From NCBI GenBank assembly GCA_963792915.1, contig CAWBYD010000006.1, positions 124,001-188,000 on the forward strand: a stretch of 64,000 bases of DNA, given 5' to 3'. This DNA comes from Solirubrobacter sp963792915 (GTDB lineage: Bacteria > Actinomycetota > Thermoleophilia > Solirubrobacterales > Solirubrobacteraceae). The notes beneath the pieces are model-generated. The model ran no database searches, was not told the origin of the DNA, and saw nothing but the letters and a program-made list of their open reading frames with translations. Both the position numbers and the translations under genes were made by a program. Positions 50,974 to 59,572 of the stretch are shown here, in pieces (position 1 is the stretch's first letter; every line of letters begins with the position of its first letter).

Positions 50974-51957
50974 TCAGACCGCGGCGACGAGGCTCGCGCA
51001 GACCCAGTTGTGGCGCCCGGCGCCGCCCGCCCACAGGCGCGCGGCGAGCCGGTCCTGCTCGGCCTTGGAGGCCTGGTAGGCGTGCGGGGTGGAGCCGCCG
51101 AGCCCGTGCCAGGTGGAGTCGAGGATCTGGTAGTAGCCGGACGCGCTGGCGTAGTTCGGCGGCGTGTTCTGCCCGCCTGACTCGCACTGCACGATCGGCC
51201 ACGGGATCGCCCACGGGCCGCCCGGCCCGCCCGACGCCATCGCGCGTGCTCGCGCGGCCAGCAGGCGGTTCAGCACGCCCTGGGCGCGCAGGCGGCCGGC
51301 CCGGGTGCGCCCGAGCGCGGCCAGTCGCGCCGAGCGTGCGGAGGCGTAGGCGTCGCGGCGCGCGCGCAGCCCGTCGGTGATCCCGGCCAGCGCGTCGCGC
51401 CGGAGCTTGACCGCGGCGGCCTCGCGGAACTGCTGCGCGCTGAGCGCCGAGAGCGTCGCCTGCTCGCGGTCGGCGTCCGTGCGCGCGCTGCGCACCAGCG
51501 CGAGCAGCCGCGTGTCGGCCCGCTCGACGCGGCGCACGAAGCTGAGCGTGTCGAGCAACTGCGGGAAGCCGTCGGAGTGCAGCACGACGGTGACGAAGTC
51601 GGGCTGATCGCCCATGTAGCGCGCGCGCAGCAGCGCGCTGAGCTTGACCCGGACCTCGGCGAGCCGCCGGCGCAGCCGGGCCACGCGCCGGCGCGCCGCG
51701 GCCAGCTTCGTCTGCGTCACGGTGAGCCGGGTCTGGGCCGCCGTCAGGTCCGCCTGGGCGGCGCCCAGGCGCCCCTCCAGCACCGTCACCTCGCGCGCGG
51801 TCTGGCGCTCGAGGCGCCCGAGCCGCGCCGCGGCGCCCGCGAGCTGGCGCTCGCGCGCCTTGCCCGCGCCGATCTGGTCGCGCAGCTGCCCCTCGCCCTG
51901 CGCGTGCGCGGAAGGAACGATGGCGAGCAGCAGGAGCAGCGGAAGGAGGCGGCGCAC
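50974..51957 (-). CDS. Secreted coiled-coil cell-wall protein with Rpf/transglycosylase-like C-terminal domain
   Basis: 327-residue exported protein. A signal peptide (1-19) is followed by a long coiled coil (about 25-230, LGRLERQTAREVTVLEGRLGAAQADLTAAQTRL) containing the PcsB-like ALLRARYMGDQPDFVTVVLHSDGFPQLLDTLSFV. The C-terminal 80 residues form a lysozyme-like transglycosylase domain: IVQCESGGQNTPPNYASASGYYQILDSTWHGLGG, with the catalytic Glu of CESGG. This architecture suggests a peptidoglycan hydrolase regulated by its coiled coil, acting at division or resuscitation. The GTG at 51957 precedes RRLLPLLLLL. It converges with the membrane protein gene (1-base gap). Confidence 0.9.
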   Translation of the reverse strand: MRRLLPLLLLLAIVPSAHAQGEGQLRDQIGAGKARERQLAGAAARLGRLERQTAREVTVLEGRLGAAQADLTAAQTRLTVTQTKLAAARRRVARLRRRLAEVRVKLSALLRARYMGDQPDFVTVVLHSDGFPQLLDTLSFVRRVERADTRLLALVRSARTDADREQATLSALSAQQFREAAAVKLRRDALAGITDGLRARRDAYASARSARLAALGRTRAGRLRAQGVLNRLLAARARAMASGGPGGPWAIPWPIVQCESGGQNTPPNYASASGYYQILDSTWHGLGGSTPHAYQASKAEQDRLAARLWAGGAGRHNWVCASLVAAV

Positions 51958-52024
51958 GGCGGCCGCTCACGCTAGCCGCCGGCGCCGCGCGGCCTGCAAG
52001 GGCTCGCCCACTAGGCTGAGTGCG

Positions 52025-52462
52025 GTGGTGACGGTCTGGACCATCGGCTACGAGCGGCTGCTGCCCGAGGCGCTCGTCGCCGAGCTCGAGGCGGCGCGCG
52101 TGCGGCGCGTGCTCGACGTGCGCTTCCGGCCGCAATCGCGGCGCCCGGGCATGTCCAAGACGCGGCTCTCGCAGCTGCTGGGCGACCACGGGATCGCGTA
52201 CGAGAGCCGCCGCGACCTGGGGACGCCGGCCGACCTGCGCTGGCTCTTCCACGCCGGCCGTGTCGTCGAGGCGGCGGCCGCGTTCCGCGAGCACATCGAG
52301 GCGTCGGCACCGGCGGCGCTGGACGCGCTGGCGACCGAGCTCGAGCACGCGCCGCGGACCGCGCTGCTCTGCCTCGAGGCCGACCCCGCGGGCTGTCACC
52401 GGCGGGTGATCACCGACGCGCTGCGCGAGCGACGCGACGATCTGACGGTCGTCGACCTCTGA
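52025..52462 (+). CDS. DUF488 family protein
   Basis: 145-residue protein matching DUF488: VWTIGYERLLPEALVAELEAARVRRVLDVRFRPQSRRPG, GIAYESRRDLGTP, and the C-terminal LLCLEADPAGCHRRVI with the conserved CxE/CHR signature. Two tandem GTG codons (52025, 52028) can serve as start. The biochemical function of the family is not established; the Cys and His suggest metal or nucleotide binding. It is followed by a strong hairpin terminator. Confidence 0.88.
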   Translation: MVTVWTIGYERLLPEALVAELEAARVRRVLDVRFRPQSRRPGMSKTRLSQLLGDHGIAYESRRDLGTPADLRWLFHAGRVVEAAAAFREHIEASAPAALDALATELEHAPRTALLCLEADPAGCHRRVITDALRERRDDLTVVDL

Positions 52463-52525
52463 CCCTGAACGGTTGGACAGTCCCTGCTTGACGGCCCCTG
52501 GGCGCCCCGAGACAGTCGCTCCAGG

Positions 52526-52558
52526 CGTGTGCCCCCGGATCGGCGTCGGGGGCACACG
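52526..52558 (+). terminator. Perfect 12-base-pair hairpin after DUF488
   Basis: CGTGTGCCCCCG (52526-52537) pairs perfectly with CGGGGGCACACG (52547-52558) around a 9-base loop. It lies 64 bases after the DUF488 stop and 30 bases before the histidine kinase ATG. It may terminate the first gene or attenuate the second. Confidence 0.65.
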
Positions 52559-52587
52559 ATCCTCCACGCACTAGCGTCTAGGCGTGA

Positions 52588-54066
52588 ATGCCGCGAGAGA
52601 ACCTGATCGGACTGGCGCCTGCCGCGCTGCGGGCGCTGCTCGACGCGACGCCCGCGGCGGTCGCGTGCTTTGACGCGGCGCTGCGTGTTCCCTACGCCAA
52701 CACCGCCTTCACGATGACGACTGGCGTGCAGGCCGGCCGCACGCTGCAGGATGGCCCGCTCGCCGCCGCGGTGCTCGAGATGCACAGCGGCAGCGGCGCT
52801 CCGCGGCGGCTGCGGCTCGGCGGGCAGCGGCGGCTCCCGGTGTCGGGCACGCTGTTCCGCCTCGAGGGCGGCCTGGTCGGCATGGTGCTGGACGCCGGCG
52901 CGCACGAGGCGCTCGCGCAGCTCGCCGAGGAGCAGTCCGCGCTGCGGCGCGTGGCGACGCTGGTGGCGGCCGGCCGCGAGGCCGAGGCGATCTTCCACGT
53001 CGTCGCCGAGGAGGCGGGGCGGCTGCTGCACGCGCGCTCGGCGGCGACGATCCGCTACGAGGACGACGTCGCGATGACCGTCGGCCGCTGGGCGATCGAC
53101 GACCTCGGCGGCTTCGTGGTCGGGACCGTGGTGCCGCTGAGCGACAGCGACGGGCTGACCGCGATCGTCCGGCGCACCGGCACGGCGGCGCGGATCGACG
53201 ACTACGCGGGCGTGCGCGGCCACGCGGCGGCGCTGATGCGCGAGCGCGGCTACCTGTCGGCCGTGGCGGCGCCGGTGGTCGCGGGCGGGCGGATCTGGGG
53301 GCTCGTACTCGTCGCCTCGGACGGGACGCTCGGGGAGGACGCCGAGCACCGGCTGGCGGACTTCGCGGAGCTGGTGGCGCTGGCGCTGGAGAGCGCCGAG
53401 GCGCGCGACCAGCTCAACGCGTCCCGCGCGCGCATCCTCGAGGCGGGCGTCACCGAGCGCCGGCGGCTCGAGCGCGACCTGCACGACGGCGCGCAGCAGC
53501 GGCTCGTGGCGCTGGCCGTCCAATTGCGGGTCTTGGAGAAGCGCCTCGACGACCCCGAGGTCGCGCGCAAGCTGCTGCGCGGGGCGACCGGCGAGCTCGA
53601 GCAGGCGCTGGCGGACCTGCGCGAACTGGCCCGCGGCATCCACCCCGCGGTGCTCGCCGACCGCGGCCTCGCGCCGGCGCTGGACACGCTCGCGGCGCGC
53701 GCGCCGCTGCCGGTGACCGTCGAGGGCGTGCCCGAGCGGCGCCTCGGCGAGCCGCTGGAGGCCGCCATCTACTTCGTCGTCGCCGAGAGCCTCACGAACG
53801 CGGTCAAGCACGCCGGCGCCAGCGGACTGCACGTGCGCATGGACGCCGAGGGCGCCGAGCTGCGCGTGGAGGTCGCCGACGACGGGCGCGGCGGCGCCGC
53901 CCCGGGCGCCGGCGGTGGCACCGGTCTGCTCGGGCTGGCCGACCGCGTCGAGGCGCTCGGCGGCCGGCTCGCGCTCGAGTCGCCGCCCGGCGCCGGCACG
54001 GTCGTGCGCGCCGTGCTGCCGCTGCCCGGGGACGAGGAGGACGCCCCCGCCTGGGCGGCTCGGTGA
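52588..54066 (+). CDS. Sensor histidine kinase, NarL/LuxR-type (HisKA_3)
   Basis: 492-residue soluble kinase. PAS-like domain (about 10-110, ATPAAVACFDAALRVPYANTAF), GAF domain (about 125-275), HisKA_3 with TERRRLERDLHDGAQQRLVAL (phospho-acceptor His about 299), and HATPase with AESLTNAVKHAGA, ADDGRGG and GTGLLGLADRVEALGG. These kinases phosphorylate LuxR-type response regulators, none of which lies beside it (an orphan in this window). A GAF plus PAS input suggests sensing of a diffusible ligand or redox state. It is followed by a hairpin. Confidence 0.93.
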   Translation: MPRENLIGLAPAALRALLDATPAAVACFDAALRVPYANTAFTMTTGVQAGRTLQDGPLAAAVLEMHSGSGAPRRLRLGGQRRLPVSGTLFRLEGGLVGMVLDAGAHEALAQLAEEQSALRRVATLVAAGREAEAIFHVVAEEAGRLLHARSAATIRYEDDVAMTVGRWAIDDLGGFVVGTVVPLSDSDGLTAIVRRTGTAARIDDYAGVRGHAAALMRERGYLSAVAAPVVAGGRIWGLVLVASDGTLGEDAEHRLADFAELVALALESAEARDQLNASRARILEAGVTERRRLERDLHDGAQQRLVALAVQLRVLEKRLDDPEVARKLLRGATGELEQALADLRELARGIHPAVLADRGLAPALDTLAARAPLPVTVEGVPERRLGEPLEAAIYFVVAESLTNAVKHAGASGLHVRMDAEGAELRVEVADDGRGGAAPGAGGGTGLLGLADRVEALGGRLALESPPGAGTVVRAVLPLPGDEEDAPAWAAR

Positions 54067-54076
54067 CCGCACGCTG

Positions 54077-54105
54077 ACACCGGGGGTTGTGTGAGAGACC
54101 GGTGT
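54077..54105 (+). terminator. Hairpin after the histidine kinase
   Basis: ACACCGG (54077-54083) and CCGGTGT (54099-54105) pair perfectly around 15 bases, 10 bases after the kinase stop. It is compatible with an intrinsic terminator. The remaining gap to 54274 holds no credible gene. Confidence 0.45.
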
Positions 54106-54204
54106 GCGGCACTCTCTGGACAGACATGGTCGATCCGCCGGAGCGTTGAGAGACACCTACCGGCGGCGAGCATTCGCTCGTCACACCCGGCTCTGAAGCC
54201 GCGC

Positions 54205-54221
54205 GGCCGCATTGAGCGGCC
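54205..54221 (-). terminator. Hairpin downstream of the NMT1-like gene
   Basis: GGCCGC, loop ATTGA, GCGGCC (54205-54221) is a perfect 6-base stem, 54 bases beyond the stop of the minus-strand substrate-binding protein. It is a probable terminator for that gene. Confidence 0.4.
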
Positions 54222-54274
54222 ACCCAAGAATTCGGAGGCCGCCCGGACCGTGACAGGATCCGGGCGCCCCGCAC

Positions 54275-55219
54275 TCAGCGGCGCAGCGTGAAGTCGAACG
54301 CCCGCGCCACGTCGGGCTTGGAGTCGAGCAGCCCCACGCGGGCGTCGAAGTCCGCCCACTGCTCGAGCGCGCCGCGGTCCAGCCGCAGCCCGTCCGCGAA
54401 GGCGGGCAGCACCGCGTCCAGCTCGGCCCCGATCAGCGCCCGGTCGGAGGTCTCGGCAGCGCGTGCGATCACGGTCACAGCGTCGTCCGGGTGCGCGCGC
54501 GTGGCCTGCAGCCCGTCGTCGATCGCGGCCAGCGCGCCCTCGATCCGGTCGCGGTGGGCCTGCAGCGTCTTGCGCGACGTGATCAGCACGACCTCGGGGT
54601 AGCGCGGCGCGCCGTAGTCGTCGATGCGGAACTCGTGCACGTCGAGACCCTTGCGCTTGAGCGCCACGCCCTCGGCATTCCAGAACGCCGGCACGGCGTC
54701 GACGCGCTTGGTCAGCAGCCGCGAGACCGCCGCGAACCCGATCGTCACCTGCTTGACGCGCGCGTAGTCGCCGCCGTCGTGGCTGACGATCGCCTTCACG
54801 AACGCCGGGTCCGACGGCAGCCCGGAGACGCCGACGGTCTTGCCGGCGAGATCACGCGGGCGCGCGATGTCCGGCTGCGTGATCAGGGCGCCGAGCGGCC
54901 GCCCGACCAGCGCGCCCACGGCCACGACGTCGGTGCCGTGTTCGGCCGCGATCGCCAGGTCCTGGATGTCCAGCACGCCGAGGTCCACCTTGCCGGTGGC
55001 GACGAGCTTGAGCGAGTCCGGCGTCTCGCCGGGCTTCTGGATCTGCAGCCGCACGCCGTGCGCGGTGTCGCGGCCCGCGCGCGCGGCCTCGTAGATCGGG
55101 GCGTGCACGGGGTTGGGCACGAAGTCGAGCGCGACCACCACGGTCGGCGGCGGCGGGGATGACGAGGACCCGCCGCAGGCGGCGAGCGCGAGCAGGCCCA
55201 GGAGCAGGAGGCGGCGCAT
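54275..55219 (-). CDS. NMT1/THI5-like ABC substrate-binding lipoprotein
   Basis: 314-residue lipoprotein. The signal peptide ends in lipobox LAAC (Cys15). The mature protein has the NMT1/SsuA pattern: TVVVALDFVPNPVHAPIYEAARAG, GKVDLGVLDIQDLAIAAEHGTDV, DLAGKTVGVSGLPSDPAFV and FAAVSRLLTKRVDAVPAFW. This group binds pyrimidine thiamine precursors, sulfonates or aromatic compounds. No permease or ATPase gene is adjacent, so it is an orphan binding protein here. It is divergent from the queuosine-salvage gene with 18 bases between, so the two may be coregulated. Confidence 0.9.
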   Translation of the reverse strand: MRRLLLLGLLALAACGGSSSSPPPPTVVVALDFVPNPVHAPIYEAARAGRDTAHGVRLQIQKPGETPDSLKLVATGKVDLGVLDIQDLAIAAEHGTDVVAVGALVGRPLGALITQPDIARPRDLAGKTVGVSGLPSDPAFVKAIVSHDGGDYARVKQVTIGFAAVSRLLTKRVDAVPAFWNAEGVALKRKGLDVHEFRIDDYGAPRYPEVVLITSRKTLQAHRDRIEGALAAIDDGLQATRAHPDDAVTVIARAAETSDRALIGAELDAVLPAFADGLRLDRGALEQWADFDARVGLLDSKPDVARAFDFTLRR

Positions 55220-55237
55220 GCGGCACGGGACCGTACT

Positions 55238-56077
55238 GTGTTCGCCGTGCTGACCGATGACGTGCGCCGTCACTGCGCCGCGATCGCCGCCGGCGCGCGC
55301 CACGTGTGCATCGATCCCGACGCCGAGGTCGCGGGCGGCGGGATCAGCGGCCTCGACGCGGGCCTGCACTACCTCGACGGGCCGCCGGAGGCCGTCGCGC
55401 GCTACGTGCTGATCCTCGACGCGGTCAACTTCGGCTCGGGCTGGTTCGACGAGCTGGGCACGGACACCAACACGCTCACGGCGCGGCTGACCGAGCACGC
55501 GCGCGCCGGCCTGTGGAGTGCCGGGGAGCTGCGCGCGCTCGACTCGGGCGCGGTGGGGGAGGTGCTCGGGCTGCCGCACGCGCACCGACTCACGCAGCTC
55601 TACGCCGAGGGGCTCAACCAGCTCGGCGCGTGGCTGGGCGACGGCGTCCCGGAGCTCGGCGACTCGGCCGAGGCGCTCGCCCTGCGGCTCACCGAGATGC
55701 CGTTCTTCCGCGACCGCGGCTTCTACAAGCGCGCCCAGATCGCGGCCAACGACCTCCACCACGCGGGCCTGGCCCGCTTCGGCGACCTCGCGCGGCTGAC
55801 GGTCTTCGCCGACAACCTGGTGCCGCACGTGCTGCGGCTCGACGGCGTCCTGCACTACGACGACGAGCTGGCGCACCTCGTCGACAGCTGCACCGAAATC
55901 CCGGCCGGCAGCGTCTTCGAGCAGGAGCTGCGCGCGTGCGCCGTGCACGCCTGTGCGGCCCTGGCGCGGCGGCTTGGCGTGATCGAGGTGGTGCTGGACA
56001 ACTGGCTGTGGAACCGCGGCCAGCACCCGCCGTACAGCGAGCGCCCGGCCCACCGGACGCGCTCAGTGTTCTATTAG
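55238..56077 (+). CDS. Queuosine salvage protein (DUF2419/Qng1 family)
   Basis: 279-residue protein of the queuosine 5'-phosphate N-glycosylase family, which releases queuine from salvaged nucleotide for tRNA modification. Landmarks: VLILDAVNFGSGWFDEL, PFFRDRGFYKRAQIAANDLHHA, LTVFADNLVPHVLRLDGVLHYDDEL and VVLDNWLWNRGQ. The GTG at 55238 gives a full-length protein; GTG 55247 is an alternative. It is divergent from an NMT1-type binding protein. A QueA-like gene lies 5 kb away, but no tgt gene is in the window. Confidence 0.88.
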   Translation: MFAVLTDDVRRHCAAIAAGARHVCIDPDAEVAGGGISGLDAGLHYLDGPPEAVARYVLILDAVNFGSGWFDELGTDTNTLTARLTEHARAGLWSAGELRALDSGAVGEVLGLPHAHRLTQLYAEGLNQLGAWLGDGVPELGDSAEALALRLTEMPFFRDRGFYKRAQIAANDLHHAGLARFGDLARLTVFADNLVPHVLRLDGVLHYDDELAHLVDSCTEIPAGSVFEQELRACAVHACAALARRLGVIEVVLDNWLWNRGQHPPYSERPAHRTRSVFY

Positions 56078-56123
56078 GTCGCTCTTCGCTCCCGCTAAGG
56101 CGGCCCATTTACCCTGGGCCGGG

Positions 56124-57098
56124 ATGAGGATTCTCCGCATCGCGGCGCTGTGCCTGCCGGCGGTCCTGGCCATGTCCGGGACCGCCGTCGCCGCGCAGTT
56201 CAAGGACCGCGTGATCACCAAGACGACAGCCCGCATCGCGCAGGCCGGCGGCCCCACGGCGAAGTACCTGGCCGGCAACGTGCCGATCACGATCACCGGT
56301 GACCCCGCGCTCGCGCAGCAGTACGCGAACTTCCTGGCCACGCTCCCGCACGGCGCCGAGCTCGCCGACCTGCGGGTCGTGATCGTGCCGGCCGCGGAGG
56401 TCAACAGCGCGTGTGGCGGCCGCGACGGCGACGGCATCCTCGCCTGCTACGCGTCCGACACGCAAACGATGACGGTGCCCGACCAGCAGACGGCCTCCGA
56501 CGTGCCCGTGGACTACGTGATCGCGCACGAGTACGGGCATCACATCGCCGAGCACCGCTCCAACGCGCCGCTGGCGGCGATCGACTACGGGCCCAAGCGC
56601 TGGTCGTCGTACGAGCTCGTGTGCTCCCAGACCCTGCAGGGCAAGCTCGCGCCCGGCGCCGAGGGCTCGGACTACGCCTACAACCCCGGCGAGGCGTGGG
56701 CGGACACCTACGCGCACCTGCTCTACCCGACGATCGACTGGCAGTTCACGGACCTGCTCAAGCCGACCCAGGGCTCCTACCTCGCGGCCTCGGCGGACGT
56801 CGCCCAGCCGTGGACGACCCGCATCAGCCAGACCTTCACGACCAGCGCGTTCAGGTTCCCGCTGACGCTCGACGGCTCGTTCACGCTGCAGCTGTCCGGG
56901 CCGGCGAAGTCCAACTACGACCTGGTCCTGCGCTCGGGCGGCAAGCTCGTCGACAAGACCGATGCGGCCGGCTCGAGCGACCGCATCCACTACCGCGAGG
57001 CCTGCCGCGACCGGCGCACGGAGACGCTCAGCGTGCAGGTCAAGCACCGTGCCGGGCCGACCGGGCCGGTGAGCGTGAAGGCGACCTACGCCGGCTAG
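56124..57098 (+). CDS. Secreted zinc metallopeptidase-like protein
   Basis: 324-residue exported protein. A signal peptide (1-24) is followed by a gluzincin-like catalytic core: VIAHEYGHHIAEH (HExxH, about 133-137) and the third ligand Glu in NPGEAWADTYAHL about 55 residues later. The C-terminal 90 residues form a beta-rich PPC-like domain (FTLQLSGPAKSNYDLVLRSGGKLVDKTDAAGS). Likely an extracellular peptidase; the substrate is unknown. ATG 56124 follows the queuosine-salvage stop by 46 bases. It converges with the TetR gene, overlapping by 4 bases. Confidence 0.88.
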   Translation: MRILRIAALCLPAVLAMSGTAVAAQFKDRVITKTTARIAQAGGPTAKYLAGNVPITITGDPALAQQYANFLATLPHGAELADLRVVIVPAAEVNSACGGRDGDGILACYASDTQTMTVPDQQTASDVPVDYVIAHEYGHHIAEHRSNAPLAAIDYGPKRWSSYELVCSQTLQGKLAPGAEGSDYAYNPGEAWADTYAHLLYPTIDWQFTDLLKPTQGSYLAASADVAQPWTTRISQTFTTSAFRFPLTLDGSFTLQLSGPAKSNYDLVLRSGGKLVDKTDAAGSSDRIHYREACRDRRTETLSVQVKHRAGPTGPVSVKATYAG

Positions 57099-57808
57099 GT
57101 CCGGTCCCGAGCATCGCCCCCTGGGCGATGCGACGCCATGGCTTCCAGGCCGCGCACGAGCAGCTCGAGCGCGAACTCGAAGCGCTCCTCGTTGTCGCCC
57201 GCGGTGAGCTCCGTGGCCAGCTCTGACAGGTTCGGGAACTGCTCGCGCGGCAGCGACTCCCAGTACGCGCGGATCTGCTCGGGCGCGACCGGCTCGGTCT
57301 CCGCGCTCTCCTCGAACGCGAAGCCGCCGACGTAGAGCGCGAACATGTCGGCCGCATAGGCGATCACCTGCGCCGGCAGCGCGGCGGCGCGCAGGACCCC
57401 GATCGAGCGGTCCATGACCGGCAGCGCGTTCGGCCCGGTCGGGACCCGCCCCATCGAGAGCTGGCCCGCGTCGCGGCGGCTGGTCAGCACGCGCCGCGTC
57501 TCGCGCAGCATCGCCTTGACCTGCTCCTGCCAGTTCGCCGGATCGGGCTCCGGGACCTTCGACTCGCCCACGATGCGGTCGAGCACGAGGCCGAGCAGCT
57601 CCTCCTTGCCGCCGACGTGCCAGTACAGCGACGCGGCGCCTGAGCCGAGCTCCTTCGCGAGCCGGCGCATGCTCAGCCCGGCCAGGCCGTCGCGCTCGAG
57701 CACGGTCAGTGCCGCGTCGACGATCGCGTCGCGGGTCAGCGGGCGGCGGTCGGCGCGCGGCGACTCGTCGCGCGAGTGCCACCAGGGGGGGTCGGGAACA
57801 GCGGCCAT
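57095..57808 (-). CDS. TetR family repressor of the adjacent ABC exporter
   Basis: 237-residue regulator with LTRDAIVDAALTVLERDGLAGLSMRRLAKELGSGAASLYWHVGGKEELL (helix-turn-helix) and a TetR_C-type C-terminal domain, the class seen in drug-exporter repressors. It is divergent from drrA-like genes; the 40-base intergenic region holds two GAACACTGT boxes, with a third just inside the ABC gene. A drug-like ligand would release repression of the transporter. The ATG is at 57808. It overlaps the metallopeptidase stop by 4 bases. Confidence 0.92.
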   Translation of the reverse strand: MAAVPDPPWWHSRDESPRADRRPLTRDAIVDAALTVLERDGLAGLSMRRLAKELGSGAASLYWHVGGKEELLGLVLDRIVGESKVPEPDPANWQEQVKAMLRETRRVLTSRRDAGQLSMGRVPTGPNALPVMDRSIGVLRAAALPAQVIAYAADMFALYVGGFAFEESAETEPVAPEQIRAYWESLPREQFPNLSELATELTAGDNEERFEFALELLVRGLEAMASHRPGGDARDRT

Positions 57809-57816
57809 CTTGACAC

Positions 57817-57866
57817 GAACACTGTACCGCGCTAGAACACTGTTCGAGATGACTCAAACACTGTTC
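57817..57866. promoter_or_regulatory. Three-copy TetR operator array
   Basis: Near-palindromes GAACACTGTAC (57817-57827), GAACACTGTTC (57835-57845) and AAACACTGTTC (57856-57866), spaced 18 and 21 bases start to start. The third lies inside the ABC ATPase gene (codons 3-6). They overlap the likely promoters of both divergent genes. Confidence 0.75.
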
Positions 57867-58802
57867 GACTCCGCCATCGAGGCGACCGGCCTCGTCAAGA
57901 CCTACTCCAAGGACGTGCGCGCCCTCGACGGGCTCACGCTGGCCGTCGAGGCCGGCACGGTCTGCGGGCTGCTGGGCCCCAACGGCGCCGGCAAGTCCAC
58001 CGCCGTGCGCATCCTGTGCACGCTCTCCCAGCCCGACGCCGGCCGCGCGACGGTCGCGGGGCACGACATCCTGCGCTCGCCCGGCGCGGTGCGGCGCTCG
58101 ATCGGCTGCGTCTCCCAGCGCTCGGGCGTCGACCCGACCGCGACCGGGCGCGAGAACCTGCTGCTGCAGGGCCACCTGTACGGGATGAGCGGCAAGGCGC
58201 TGCGCGACCGCACGGACGCCCTGCTGGCGTCGCTCGGCCTCGCCGACGCCGCGCGCCGGCTCGCCAAGACCTACTCCGGCGGCATGCAGCGGCGCCTGGA
58301 CATCGCGATGGGGCTGATCCACCGCCCGCGCGTGCTGTTCCTCGACGAGCCGACGACCGGCCTGGACCCGGAGGTGCGCGCGGCGATGTGGGACCAGATC
58401 GGCCGCCTCTCACGCGATGAGGGCCTGACGATCCTGCTCACCACCCACTACCTCGAGGAGGCCGACCAGCTCGCGCAGCGGCTGGCGATCGTCGACGCGG
58501 GGCGCGTGGTCGCCGAGGGCACGCCGGCGGAGCTCAAGGGCGAGCTGCGCGGGGACACGATCCAGGTCGAGCTGCGCGTGGCGCCCGAGCGCGTGCTGCT
58601 GGCGCTGCCGGGCGTCAGCGAGGTCGTGCTCGACGGCCGCGTGCTGCGCGCCCGCGCCGACCGCGGCGCCTCGCGGCTGCCCGCGCTGCTGGCCGCGCTC
58701 GAGGCCGAGGGGCACGGCGTGGCCTCCGCGACGGTCGCCCAGCCGTCACTCGACGACGTCTACCTGCGCCACGCCGGGCGCACCTTCCAGGAGGCCGCAT
58801 GA
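57849..58802 (+). CDS. ABC transporter ATPase, DrrA-like daunorubicin-resistance type
   Basis: 317-residue ATPase. Walker A GPNGAGKST (about 42-50), Q-loop in CVSQRSGV, signature YSGGMQRRLDIAMGL, Walker B VLFLDEPTTGLD and switch His in TTHYLEEA. The C-terminal DUF4162-type regulatory tail (VELRVAPERVLLALPG to LDDVYLRHAGR) is typical of DrrA exporters. It pairs with the ABC-2 permease immediately downstream (ATGA overlap) to export a drug or lipid. The promoter is controlled by the divergent TetR through a three-copy operator. Confidence 0.94.
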   Translation: MTQTLFDSAIEATGLVKTYSKDVRALDGLTLAVEAGTVCGLLGPNGAGKSTAVRILCTLSQPDAGRATVAGHDILRSPGAVRRSIGCVSQRSGVDPTATGRENLLLQGHLYGMSGKALRDRTDALLASLGLADAARRLAKTYSGGMQRRLDIAMGLIHRPRVLFLDEPTTGLDPEVRAAMWDQIGRLSRDEGLTILLTTHYLEEADQLAQRLAIVDAGRVVAEGTPAELKGELRGDTIQVELRVAPERVLLALPGVSEVVLDGRVLRARADRGASRLPALLAALEAEGHGVASATVAQPSLDDVYLRHAGRTFQEAA

Positions 58803-59572
58803 CCCTCATCACCCAGTCCTTCCACATGGCGATGCGCGACCTGCGCAACCTCGCCCGCCAGCCCTGGTACCTCGTCATGACGCTGCTGTCGCCGATGGTC
58901 TGGCTGCTGCTCTACGGCGCGCTGTTCAAGCGCGTCGTCGATCTCCCGGGCTTCACCGGCGGCTCGTACATCGACTACCTGGCGCCGGGCGTCGTGGTCA
59001 TGAGCGCGATGATCTCGGGCGGCTGGAGCGGCATGGGCGTGATCACCGACCTCGACCGCGGCGTGATCGACCGCTTCCTGATCGCCCCCAGCTACCGCGC
59101 GGCGATGATCGCCGGCCGGCTCGCCCAGCAGGCCGTCGTGACCGTCGTGCAGTCGATCGTGATCGTGCTTGCCGCGCTCGCCGTCGGCGCGCACTTCTCC
59201 GGCGGCCTGGCGGGAATCCTCGTCCTGCTCGGGCTCGCGGTCCTGCTCGGCTCGGTCGCCGGCGCGCTGTCCAATGCGCTCGCGCTCGCCGCCCGCACCG
59301 AGGAGACCGTGATCGCCGCCTTCCAGTTCGTCCAGCAGCCGCTGATGTTCCTGTCGACGATCTTCATCGCCGGCGTGCTCGCCCCGGGCTGGATCCAGGA
59401 CGTCGCGCGCTTCAACCCGGTCGACTGGGCCGCGGTGGCCAGCCGCAGCGCGCTCTCGACCGACGTCGACTGGGGCCTCGTGGCGTCGCGGGCCGGCTAT
59501 CTGGCGCTGCTCACCGCGGCGTCGGGGTGGCTCGCCACGCGGGCGTTCAGCGCGTATCAGCGCGCGACCTGA
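58799..59572 (+). CDS. ABC-2 type permease, DrrB-like
   Basis: 257-residue membrane protein with six hydrophobic helices. The ABC-2 start MAMRDLRNLARQPWYLVMTLLSPMVWLLLYGALF and the conserved loop VITDLDRGVIDRFLIAPSYRAAMIAGRL before helix 3 are characteristic. It forms an exporter with the DrrA-like ATPase, whose stop overlaps its ATG. Its 3' end converges on the PAS-phosphatase remnant (16-base overlap). Confidence 0.92.
   Translation: MTLITQSFHMAMRDLRNLARQPWYLVMTLLSPMVWLLLYGALFKRVVDLPGFTGGSYIDYLAPGVVVMSAMISGGWSGMGVITDLDRGVIDRFLIAPSYRAAMIAGRLAQQAVVTVVQSIVIVLAALAVGAHFSGGLAGILVLLGLAVLLGSVAGALSNALALAARTEETVIAAFQFVQQPLMFLSTIFIAGVLAPGWIQDVARFNPVDWAAVASRSALSTDVDWGLVASRAGYLALLTAASGWLATRAFSAYQRAT

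Noticed and set aside
54091..54291. 66-residue plus-strand frame after the histidine kinase
   Set aside because: It lies in a region with two hairpins, has atypical composition, no ribosome-binding site and no recognisable protein.
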